Under the pieces are notes generated by a model that saw only the letters and a list, made by a program, of their open reading frames with translations, made no database searches and was not told the origin of the DNA. Shown here one piece after another: positions 51,346 through 61,795 of a DNA stretch of 64,000 nt. The DNA comes from Nereocystis luetkeana. Taxonomy: Eukaryota > Sar > Phaeophyceae > Laminariales > Laminariaceae. A program made the position numbers and the translations under genes. The stretch spans positions 6,823,324-6,887,323 of the forward strand of contig JARUPZ010000024.1 in NCBI GenBank assembly GCA_031213475.1. Reading direction: 5' to 3'. Each line of letters opens with the position of its first letter. The first letter of the stretch is position 1.

Positions 51346-52532
51346 TCTTGTGCTTCTTCTCGTTCTTTCTACACTGGTTTTGATTATTTTTTCTTGTTTT
51401 TTCATCCGCCCGTCTTGTTTTTGACCCATTTTTCGGGGGCTTGCTTCATGAAAAAAGAAGCGCGCGACGAAGACAAGCGAGAAAACCTTGTCCTCAACCC
51501 TTTCTCGATGGGGTGAGGCTCCTAAACGGAAGCATGAAGGTGCCCAATATATTTGAAGCTCCTTTTGTTTGGGTTTTCACCCATCCCGTGCTATTTTTTT
51601 ATACGGGTGGGCGCGCGGTTTCTCTCCTCGCAGCATCATATTTGTGCGTGACGCGTCGAGGTCTCCCCTAGAGGTGGGGAGCCAGCCTCCTATTCTTGAG
51701 ACCGCGGATGCGCGCGCGTAGCCACAGTAGTAGAAGTGTCATCACCGGGCCAACAGGTCTCTCAGATGGGGCCTACGCGCATGCAGCTTCTCTCGCAACG
51801 TGAGGTGTCGACGTGCTTCGGGTGAAGAGCCTCGTACTCTTTAGACCGCCGCGGGATTCATGCGCGCTAACTTTAACACCACGGAGGGTGTAAGTATGAG
51901 ATTTTCTGGGCGAAAATAAATCTGACTGATACTGACGGGGCAGGCTCCTTGAGGGCGCTGAGGAGTTACACTGCCCGTCGAAGCATGCCTTGTCGGTAGA
52001 ATCAGTCATCCCTAGTTCACGGTATCCTTTGGATTGATGCGTCCGGTGCGAGATTAGGCGTACGCCATTTTTCTGGAATTGCCAGTTTTTGGGGTGAGGT
52101 GTTGATGTCTGTGGTACTGCTTTGTAGGAGGTTGAAAGCCCAGTAACTATCTGGGGTTCAGGCACTGGGATCGTATTTGTAGTACTTGGGAGGCGTCGTA
52201 GCATACATCGAGCTCTCTCATCAAACGAGGAGCTCCGAGAAAAATACAGATGCACTCCTTCCACTGCGGCACGCGTCTGATGCCGTAACACGACAATGTC
52301 GGCCAGACGCGAGAGCTACTGCTCGTCGGGAGAAGAAGCAGACATCCACGGTTTTCTGGTTGATCGTTTTTTTCAGGTTGGAGACTTTGGCTGGTGGAGA
52401 ATCCTTGATCGACACGAGTCATCGTCCGGGATCGTGATGTCACTTCCCGAAAAAGTATACATAAAAAATCGAAGAATAAATGACCGTGGATGATGACGTT
52501 AGTCTTCTGTTTCTTTTGCAGTTAGGGTCAAT

Positions 52533-52668
52533 CTTAACGAGGACTGTTTTTTAGTTTTTTTTTCAGTATTTTCCCGAAATTTCGGTATTTCTCGTTTTTT
52601 CCCTATAGGAAAATACCGAAGTTTCGGAAAAAAAAAAAAAAAAACTGAAAAACACTCCTCTTTAAGAT
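52533..52668. mobile_element. Foldback element with ~55-bp arms
   Basis: Left arm aggactgttttttagtttt ... cagtattttcccgaaatttc and right arm ccgaagtttcgg ... aaaactgaaaaacactcct pair around a small centre (tttccctataggaaa). No coding capacity; a MITE or a simple palindrome. Confidence 0.65.
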
Positions 52669-52895
52669 CGCGACCCGTTCGAGCCCCCGGAGTTACTATA
52701 CGAGTAATTCATTTGTGCACAGGAGTCAGTCGTGCGGGATGTACACACGCACCGCACGGTACGACTCGTACTTTTGCGGCTTGCTCGCAAAGCGCCAAAC
52801 TACATGCTCGAGACGCTGCGTGCTCACACTTTTTCTTTTCTTTTTTCTCATCCCGTGTGCCGTCTTCGCGGCTGTTTTCTCTCTTCCTCCTATTT

Positions 52896-53006
52896 TTACG
52901 GGGCGCCATACTAAATAGGACCTACGGTACACACGAAAACCTCTGTATTTACCTATTTTTACTAACAATATTTATTTGGTCCTGTTTACTATGCCCCCCC
53001 ATAGTA
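52896..53006. mobile_element. Family B element, diverged
   Basis: Core cctacggtacacacgaaaac and atttttactaacaatattta recognisable; terminal repeats are diverged. Confidence 0.7.
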
Positions 53007-53414
53007 CTATTGACTCGGATCCAACTCGCTCCTCACACTGTGTTTCATCATATATTTTTCAACACGCGGGTTCTGACGGCGCAAAGGACGGATCGATTGC
53101 AAGTTTTTTCTGGTCAACACGGCGCCGAAACAAACAAAATATGCGTGTGTGTAAGTCATCGATAATCTACCGCAGGCTCACCACAGCGAACAACCGTACA
53201 CTAAATAAATGTCAAGTTGAGTGTGTGTGCCGATTCGAGCGCGACAGCGCAAGCAAGCAGACAGAGAGTTGGCGGAAGCTACTGGTAGCACCTTTTATTC
53301 AGATATATATATATATTATGTCTAGATGTTGTCGAGAATCCACCACAAAATCCCTATAATAAGAGTTCATACATCCATAGGTTTTCCGTCGGCACCAAAT
53401 CCCAACCTACTAGT

Positions 53415-53527
53415 TAGTACGGGGGACCATAGTTAATAGGGCCTCCTATGGTACGCGTAAAACCCTATATATTCACCCATTTTTGCTAACAATATTTGGT
53501 CCTAATCACTATGGTCCCCCGAAGTAA
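53415..53527. mobile_element. Family B element
   Basis: tagtacgggggaccatagtt left end and actatggtcccccgaagta right end; ~113 bp. Confidence 0.75.
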
Positions 53528-56254
53528 ATAAATCTGAAGCGGAGATCTTGAGGCCGTTCCCTTGAGGACCCCTGGATCTGTCACACAATACATTGTTGTT
53601 GTTGTTGTTGTTCTCACATTAACTCACAATTCAATGCAGTCCGTGGTCGCAGGACAGGCTCCAATAACTCTGGAGTGGAAGAAATACCTCAAGTAAAAAC
53701 AGAGGCAAAAACAAAAAACAAGAATACGCACTCCACCACTGCGGACACCAGGGAAGCAAAAAGGAGACTATTAATAGCAGACAAAAACCTAAAAAAAAAG
53801 AAGATGAAGCTAAGCAAAAGAAAAACAAAAACAAAACTAAAACAGAAGCAGATAGCAAAACGCAAAAAAAAGGCAAAACGGACCATACTAACAAAGACAC
53901 AAAGAGGTACAAACGGGAATGAATGAAAAATGAAAGGGACAAAAAAGCGATAATCACGGGCGGGGGGGAAAGAAAATACCAAAGGCAGGCACTGGAGCAT
54001 ACAGACACGCAAAGTTGCCCAGATGGCACCATGCTAGTTATTTGGGTCCCAAAGAAAGGAGTGCATCATGACGATGGTACTGGGACTGGCACGATTTCGT
54101 TGCACCAGGCCCTAGCCAACAAGAAGACCATGCCACACAGAACGAGTACCCAACCTATCGGGACTCGGCCATTGTGCAGGAGAGGCGGTCGGCACAAACC
54201 ATTGTGCAGGGTGCGGATCTTATATTGGTCAAGGCTGGCCTTTCGGCCGCCCCCGATTTTTTTTTTTTTCAATACGTCACACCAAGATACGCAGCGGAGC
54301 CGCGTGACTGCCGCTGCCGACCTCGAGCCCCCCTGAGGGTTAGGGTCGGGTTGGTCGGGGCCGACGTGCAAGGTTGAAAGTGACCGCACGCGTTCCTCAC
54401 AACGTTTTGTGCCGGCCATTCCTCCTGCGCATAGTGGAAGCCAACAATCGGGCTGAGTCGTTCCGCTTCCCCCGGCGTTTATCGCCTCAAACCACACATG
54501 ACATACTTCCCGACGGAGTTCCTTGCCTCCCGCCGCAGGCTTTTACTACCTGACCGAAACAAACACATCAAGCGACCATACGAGGGGTCTGCCTGTTGTC
54601 GTTTGCCTCGTCATTTTGTTGGAACGAGATGCTGCACGACAATGTACGTACATACTTTGTTAGCAACTGAAGAAGCAGCAGCAGCAGGCTGCGATGTGCT
54701 CGTGCATCGTACAGACAACCGTAGTAGCAGCAGCACAGGCAGTAGGAGTGGTTCCCTCTATAAAATGTCAATAAATATGTGCCTGGCCGATACGCCGGCA
54801 ATGTTGCGCACAATGCCACACTCCGGTTACTCCCATCCGTGCCAAGCGATTTCACCAACAGTAGTCCCGACACTATCGGCTACCGGCATCATTAAACCGT
54901 TATTTTTATAGGGACCCTGCCGTACGTCGACCCAACCCACCCCACGGCGCCCGGGGGGTACTGCAGGCGAGGGATCTCAGGACAGAGACGAAGGACACTT
55001 GGCCCCTACTGACGATATGGAATCGGACGCGGCGCTTTCGCGGGAGAGGCAGTTCTGCTGCGTGATGTGTGCGCCATTTCGCTTTGACGTACAAGTCAGA
55101 TAGATGACTAGTACGGTGGCCCCTACTTTATAGGCCGAAAACAAGGGGGGGGGGAGGGGAGGGGGGGGGGGGGGGGGGGAGAGGCTTCCCACTGTATTTT
55201 TGAAAAATGTAAATGTAACACCCATGTAATGCCTAGATGAGGCCGTCAACCGCGCATTCGAAACAGACAATATTTTCGATTCACGCAGTGGTTCTCGAGA
55301 TACAGCGCACCTGCGCACCTTTGAGTGGGTGCTTTTATGGCTCATCTCGGGCCTATTGCCTATTATGGGCCGCCGTGATATTAACACTAAATAAAGAGTT
55401 GTTTTCTCTTGTTGTACCTGGTATAATACTGCAAAATGCTGGGACCAAGCCTCTTTTTGTTTGCAAGAATTGACGCTTGCTTGTATTGATGGCCGTGCCT
55501 GACGAACAAAACAAGCACAACCGCTGTGGTAGCCTTTGCGGCATACCCCCTCCCCTCCACCAGTACAACGCCAGTCATATCTCCTCTTCTATTAATAGAA
55601 CACAGATAGATCAGCATGGGAAACCTTCGAGGCTGTCATCTGCATTCGCTGGCCGCGTCCCTGCGCGCAGCGGGTTCGTTGGGTCTGGGCTGATTCAATC
55701 ACGATATCAGAGGTCGATCGCGTCAAAGCACCAAACCATGCCGCCTCGACACGCACCAATCTCGCTGTCTCTCTCCCCATCTTTTTCTTTTCGCTCTCGT
55801 GCGTGCGCAAGTACCAGGTAGCATACAGGTACGAGTCAGGATGCAAATCAGCAAGCCCATTAGCGAGTGTGTCTCCCAAGCAGCAACAACAGCAGCTAGC
55901 CGTACGGCCTCTCACCCGTGGTGATCTTGAACGGAATGAGAGCCACCGAGCCTGTCCCTCTCTCCGCTCAAGCTGCCCCTGCTCACCAGAGGACCTTTAA
56001 CAAATCTGGGAGAAGGCCTAAATACCCCTTCTCCCAAACTGCTAAACCTACTCGCTCACCAGCTAGCTGGAGCCCTTCAGGACCTACACCTGTAGCCCCG
56101 TTTTGAGGACAAGTTGCTTAGAATTATTAGATTTTAAATCGGACATGAGCTCGAGGGACAGTGCGGTACTACGGTACAGGAAACGGGTTGAGCTGCAGTG
56201 CCTCCGTGTTGCTGCTGCTGCTGCTGCTGTGTCGCTGTCTGCTGATTGATACTG

Positions 56255-56600
56255 CACCGAATTCCCCACGGTTGTCCCGAATATTATCCCACCAACTTCC
56301 CACGGTATATCCCACGGTCTGTACGGTATCTCACCACCTTCCCGCGCCATCCCACCGGACACCCACTACTGCTGTCTCCCGATGCACACCACGGTACACC
56401 CCTCCGACTCTCCACGGTATCCCACGGTATATACAGTATATCGCCGTCTAGCCACGGTATCCATTCCACGGGAACCCACCGCATGCCCACGGCATCCCAC
56501 CAATTTCCCAGTCAGTATCCCGCCGAGTTGTCGAGGTATCCCACCGATCTCCCACGGAGTCCCACCGACTTTCCGCGACATCTCACCGACTCCTCGCGTC
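56255..56600. repeat. CCCACGGTAT-type tandem repeat
   Basis: tcccaccgacttcccacggt variants every 12-15 bp. Confidence 0.82.
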
Positions 56601-57529
56601 ACACCGTAAGTATGCCGCTGCCGCTGCTGCTGTTCCTGCTGTTCTTGTGTAGGGTCAGATCAGAGAAGATACCGCTGTGTCGTATTTGCTGTATCTATTC
56701 CTTGTTGCGGCTCCCCTCTTCGCCCGTTACGGCCTCCTGCCTTGAAAAAAAAACTCTTATAGGAATCCGTGCGAGGCCGTATACATACCCGCGCACTGAA
56801 GACCAGGTATACAACACAATACACCATATGTGAGATAACAATACAGTAGCCCCTCTCCGCCCGTTCCGGCCTCCTCCCGTCGCGACGAAACAAAAACTCT
56901 TAGGAAACCGTGCGAGGCCATACCCGCGCACTGTCTATACAACGCACCACATGTGCGTGAACGCTACAACTGTTACAGCATACGTGCGTTTTGTAAGTAT
57001 GGCTCCGAGCAAGTACAAGAGACCCCCGTTGCTCTCCCTGTCGTGATGCCTCCAACCATGCACATGAGTATCGCTCCCAAGGCCCTAAAACCAGCCAGAA
57101 AACTCAACAATCAACCCCCACGCCACCTACCTGCTTTCATCTAATTCTTCTGTGACGTCTGTCGGTCAAAACGGCTCAGTACGGCGTCACCAACTCCTGC
57201 CAGCAGCGGCTTAATAACCACCGACGGCATTGGCGACCGGACAAGATCACCAGGAAAGAGCAAACACAATTAACATACTATTGCTAAAACAAGATCAACA
57301 GCGTCCTCAACAAAAACCGAAAATCAACAGGAAAAGGAACAGCATCTGGTTGATCAAAGCATTAGCACCAGCGAAGGGGGGGGGGGGTGGGGGGGGGGGG
57401 GAGCATCAGCGAACAGTTAACAACCAAAAGCAAAAGCACGACAATAAAATAAGCATATGAATCACAACGCTCTCCCTCCCACTCTCATCACTACCAGCGC
57501 CAATATCGATAGCCATGGATACCGTACCA

Positions 57530-57670
57530 TTTTTTTTCGATATGTCGAAATATCAAAATATCGGAATCGAAATATCGGAATTGCGGTACAATATGATACC
57601 ATATCGAAAGATCAAAATATCGAAATCGAAATATCGGAATTACGGCAGAATATGATACCATATCTTGGTA
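57530..57670. repeat. ~68-bp tandem duplication of AATATCGAA words
   Basis: aatatcggaattgcggtaca and aatatcggaattacggcaga, each followed by atatgataccatatc. Confidence 0.85.
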
Positions 57671-58014
57671 TGAAAGGAAGGTACACTTGATCGATATCAT
57701 GTTGTGTCGCCACTTCCGATACATCGTATTGACCGCGGTTTCGTCCTCCATCCTCTAGCATTCAAAAAACACCTATATACCAGTCTGATCGGAGACACAA
57801 GGGGCTACTGCGGCAATCGAAATGTACCGCACATCTCCGGTCAGACTCACATTATCAACCTGATCATTCGAAGCGCATGCTGAACGACAATAAAAAATCG
57901 AATTTATCCAAGGCAGAATCGTATCGTTTGCCATCACTATCGAACTCCATCATCGTGCGGTGTCTCATCACTATTAATAGTCACGACCCACTTCCCCCCC
58001 CCCCCCCCCCCCTC

Positions 58015-58240
58015 CCCCTAACTCATCCTTCACGCGACTCGCGCAACACCTGACGATGCTTCGCGCTTGGTACGAACAAATGTCTGCCTGGTCAATGGAA
58101 ACACGACGTGCGCCGTCCCCCGGCGTTGTAGGATTGCGAGGGTCTATGGTGATGAGACCACGGCAAGGCATGACACCAAGTACACCCCCGGGTCTGCGGT
58201 CACAAACGACTACGGTCGTGCATGACAATGAGTACCCCCC
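58015..58240. repeat. Family A copy in the downstream spacer
   Basis: Contains gcttggtacgaacaaatgtc, gcgttgtaggattgcgaggg and gactacggtcgtgcatgaca, ending at a >25-bp C tract. Confidence 0.72.
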
Positions 58241-59504
58241 CCCCCCCCCCCCCCCCCCCCCATCTCTCTTGGTCGTCCACCCTTCAAAACGGAAACTTCT
58301 GCGCGAATCGGCAGCGTCAAGACAACCCCCCCCCCCCCCCCCCGCGCTCGTGCGAAAAAAAGCAAAACTGACACCACGTCACATATTTTTATGCCGCCTT
58401 TCGCCTCCATCCGGAAAAAATAAAAACATAAAATATCCCGATTGGACTCTAAATCTAAAAGCCCAAACGTATTCGTACGTCTAACTATTGCTCCCTGACA
58501 AGGGTGGTTGGTTGGCGTACGTGGGAGCCTTTTACAAATTGCCCTCCCTCCGCTAGAGAGCTGCAATACCGCGCGCTTCGTCTCCGCAGCGGGATAATGG
58601 CAGCCCTAAAGCTTTCGGGGCTGATTTTAAGCTTCCATCAAATTTTATCCCAAACCCGCCGGAGGCTATTCTACCCAACCCGCCGGAGAACCAAAAACAA
58701 CGCAAGAACAACGCACGCAAAAAAAATAGAATAAATGATTTAGCGAAGAAGGCCCCCACCACCAAAGAAGAAACGCCAGGTCTACATATAACACATATAT
58801 AATATATATATCATCATTATATATAATTATGTGATACATACTTCAGTATTTATTTGTAGTAGGGTTAAATCTCTCGTGAAGAAAACTCGCGCCGGTGAGC
58901 GCTGGTAAAATGTGGCCAGCTCTTGTGTGCGTATGCAGGCGAAAAAGGCGCACAATTGTTACAGCAGAAGGTAGGGACATGAGCCCGTTCGAGGGACCCC
59001 TCGTCGTGCGGTCGGCACTGGAGATCCCTCTAGGTACTAATGTCCCCTTATCGGAAGCCGGTACCGGCGGCCCCGTTACAGCCAAGCAGCGGGCGGCCCC
59101 GTTACAGCCAAGCAGCGGGCAGACATGGAGGGCAGAACGTGTACACGTGTGGATAGCCACGGTGTAGGCCCCTCGCTTACTGCTTTTCCTGACCGAGGGG
59201 TCTCCTACAGGTGGCCAGTATCTTGAAAAGGGGCTATACCTACTGTACGCGAAAAGACAAAACCAGCTTGCGCACGTACTATTAATAGAATGCTTGGAAG
59301 ATTTTTGTCTGACGGCGCGGACCTCCTCCGGCTTCTTGCACCACTCGACAGGTTCCCCTAGATTCTGGGATTGCCGTGAAATTATGTCAACACGGCTGGC
59401 TGTTCACGATTTCTATATTTCTCTCTAGGTGCGCTGCGGGTCGGTGTGGTTTTCGTTTCGAAGTGCGTGGCACCGTACGTACGGCTTGGTGTATTTCAAC
59501 TAAA

Positions 59505-59600
59505 CCCGCATTGCACCGCATTGCACCGCATCGTACCGTATCGTACCGCATCGTGCCGCATCGTGCCGCACCCTACCGTACCCTACCGTACCGTATAATT
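59505..59600. repeat. ATTGCACCGC / CGTACCGCAT decamer array
   Basis: About nine decamer units drifting from ttgcaccgca to ctaccgtacc. Confidence 0.88.
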
Positions 59601-60359
59601 CTAAAAAAAACAAATTGAACCGAGCCGCACGGTTTTCGACTCGCACATAATTTAAACTGCGAGAAGGACTTAGCTTTAAAATCAAACGCTACGTTGCGGT
59701 GTTGTGTTGGCCCGTACAACACCGAACCGCGCCGCACCCGTACGTTTTCAAACCGCACCGTACGAAAATAAGTTCTGAAAACAATCGGCACTGCACAGTA
59801 CCGCGCCGCATGATCATCATCTAAAATCCGGGCCAAACGGCACCGGAGGATTGTGCAAGCACCAAAACCGCACCCGCGGTTTTGGTGCTACACCGTGCAC
59901 ATCCCGGGTACTTTAAAAGCTCGCTGCGCGCGTGATAAAACAAGTACACACCCGAACAGACACACATCATAAAAAAATACAGATAAGCACATCCATCCAC
60001 AACAAGAACGGCAAACAAAAGTAAGCCAATGAACAACACAGACAAAAACAAAAAGCAAAAAAAAGTCAACAGTTAAAAAAGGGACCTCCACGATACAATA
60101 TACTACACTAATGTACCGCCAAAACAGACACCATACTCGCGAATGAAATAAAATAACGAGTTAAAACGAACGGCATCGAGATGTCCGGGGACCATCATCC
60201 GCCGCTCCCGCCAGCCCGCTCCCACCCGCTGGCTGGTCGCCGGTACGTACGCTTCCACAGCCGCGGTTGTCGCTAACATCGGGGTTAAGCCGCGGCTGGT
60301 GGTTCCTTTCGCGTCTGTCTGCAGCGTCAGGGCCGGGTGGGCGCGGGCGTTGCCGGGGG

Positions 60360-60425
60360 GGGGGGGGGGGCGTGGTAGGCAGTGGGGAGCAGGGGGGCGG
60401 GTGGTAGGCAGTGGGGAGCAGGGGC
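60360..60425. repeat. G tract and 28-bp direct duplication
   Basis: A 14-bp G run is followed by two copies of gtggtaggcagtggggagca. Confidence 0.88.
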
Positions 60426-61068
60426 GGATGTTTTGATGAGATGCCCGGCAAACCTCATACACGACGGAATTTTCCAACACGAATCTTGGAACCGACACAG
60501 TAGATGCGGACGGAGGAAAGGTTGACCCCGGGGTTGGGGAGAGTCTCCGGGGTTGTAGACCAGAAGAGAGACGCTGACCACTTCCACCGTGACCGCGGTG
60601 AGAGCAGCGCAGGAAGGTACGTACGAAACGGCTACGGACAAACGGACCGTCCCGCTATCTCGACGTCGGGCGCGAGACGCACGAACAACGACACCCGCTT
60701 TTGTTTTTGTGGTGTGCCTGGTGTATTTTTTGCCGGAGCAACCCACTCCCTGCGACGTAGCATATACCGCGTGTATTATCGGCGAATCAGTAAACCTCGG
60801 GTGAGAGAGTCTCCAGCTGGTTGCAGAAGAGAGAGGCCTCCTCATGTCACAGACTGTATCCCTGGTAAGACCTGAAGCGAATACGGATTGCTACAGCCGG
60901 ATATTGATTATGATGATGATGATGATGACTACTATACCCTCCCCCCACCCCTGTTCGACACAAACGTGGGGTACTTGTGTTAAGGGTGTTGAACTTGGCT
61001 CCAGGCTACGAGCCCGTGTTGGAGACACTATTTAGTGTGGTGCGCCGGCAGAAGAACTGAAAGACACT

Positions 61069-61177
61069 ATTACGGGAGACCGTAGTTAACAGGACCTATG
61101 GTACACATAAAAACCTATATGTTTATCCATTTTTACTAACAATATTTGGTCCTGTTAACTATGGTCCCCCGTAATAG
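61069..61177. mobile_element. Family B element just upstream of the LINE
   Basis: Clean copy with ends attacgggagaccgtagtta and taactatggtcccccgtaat. It abuts the 5' end of the LINE that starts near 61180. Confidence 0.8.
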
Positions 61178-61237
61178 ACCCCCAACGAGTACTAGGATTG
61201 GGAAGTCCCAGTAACTTGAACGTTTCCCACCACCATT

Positions 61238-61795
61238 ATGAACACAAACAAGCTGGAGATTTTCTCGGAAGAGACTAGGAGAAAGACGGTGAGGCAGGGT
61301 GGGTGGAGCAAGAAAGACTGGCAGGGTAAAGTACTAATAGTGCTGATATTTGGAGTTCCTAGCGACATGACGAGGATTGAGTTCAAGAGGAAGTGCGAAG
61401 AAGTAGGACTGTACTGCTTTGCAATAGGAAACGTAGAACGAGAGGGAGAACACTTTCGAGTCACGCTAAAGCCGAAAGCGAGCATGGAGTGGCAGAGGAT
61501 AGAGACAGAAAAAGTGTCGGCATGGGTTAGAAGACTGGGATGGAGAGTATGTATAGCTAACGGAATAGCGAAACTAAGACGTAGTTCTAGGGTGAACGAA
61601 GGTAAGGGGAGGCAGGAAACAGCAAGTGGTCCAAAGGGAATGGGGGAGAAACATAGGGGCGTAGAACAAGAAGACAAAAACAGAAACGGAAATGGAAAGA
61701 ATGCTCAAAGAAGAGATGACAGAAATACTCGTAGCGACAACGGAGAAGGAACAGGTAAAAGACTAGAGCGGATAGTGAAACGAAAAAGAGGCTGA
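61238..61795 (+). CDS. LINE ORF1-like protein, intact, 185 residues
   Basis: ATG to TGA, unbroken. The N-terminal half (DWQGKVLIVLIFGVPSDMTR ... VEREGEHFRVTLK) has an RRM-like alternation of strands. The C-terminal half is rich in Gly, Asn, Arg and Lys, as in nucleic-acid-binding ORF1 proteins. No CCHC knuckles are seen. Its end overlaps the start of the endonuclease frame. Confidence 0.7.
   Translation: MNTNKLEIFSEETRRKTVRQGGWSKKDWQGKVLIVLIFGVPSDMTRIEFKRKCEEVGLYCFAIGNVEREGEHFRVTLKPKASMEWQRIETEKVSAWVRRLGWRVCIANGIAKLRRSSRVNEGKGRQETASGPKGMGEKHRGVEQEDKNRNGNGKNAQRRDDRNTRSDNGEGTGKRLERIVKRKRG

Larger units (their letters stand above)
51239..61068. other. Intergenic region downstream of the cyclophilin gene, no convincing gene
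   Basis: Nearly 10 kb. Contains G/C tracts (51309-51345, 55146-55180, 58230-58262), a foldback (52533-52668), two family B copies, an A-rich purine strand (53690-53960), CCCACGG-type tandem repeats (56255-56600), ATATCG repeats (57530-57670), a family A copy (58015-58240), ACCGCA-type decamers (59505-59600) and two short tandem duplications (59065-59115, 60370-60425). Small open frames at 52296-52493, 55918-56106 and 56953-57144 match nothing I know. Confidence 0.5.

Noticed and set aside
55918-57144. Small Pro/Ser/Lys-rich open frames at 55918-56106 and 56953-57144
   Set aside because: Compositionally suggestive of a disordered protein tail, but no conserved motif, and they are separated by a tandem repeat; not enough to call a gene or element.
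58895-59167. Possible small exon (gtatgcag|GCGAAA ... AGAAG|gtaggg) on the plus strand
   Set aside because: Splice-like words exist, but the peptide is 10 residues and no partner exon was found.
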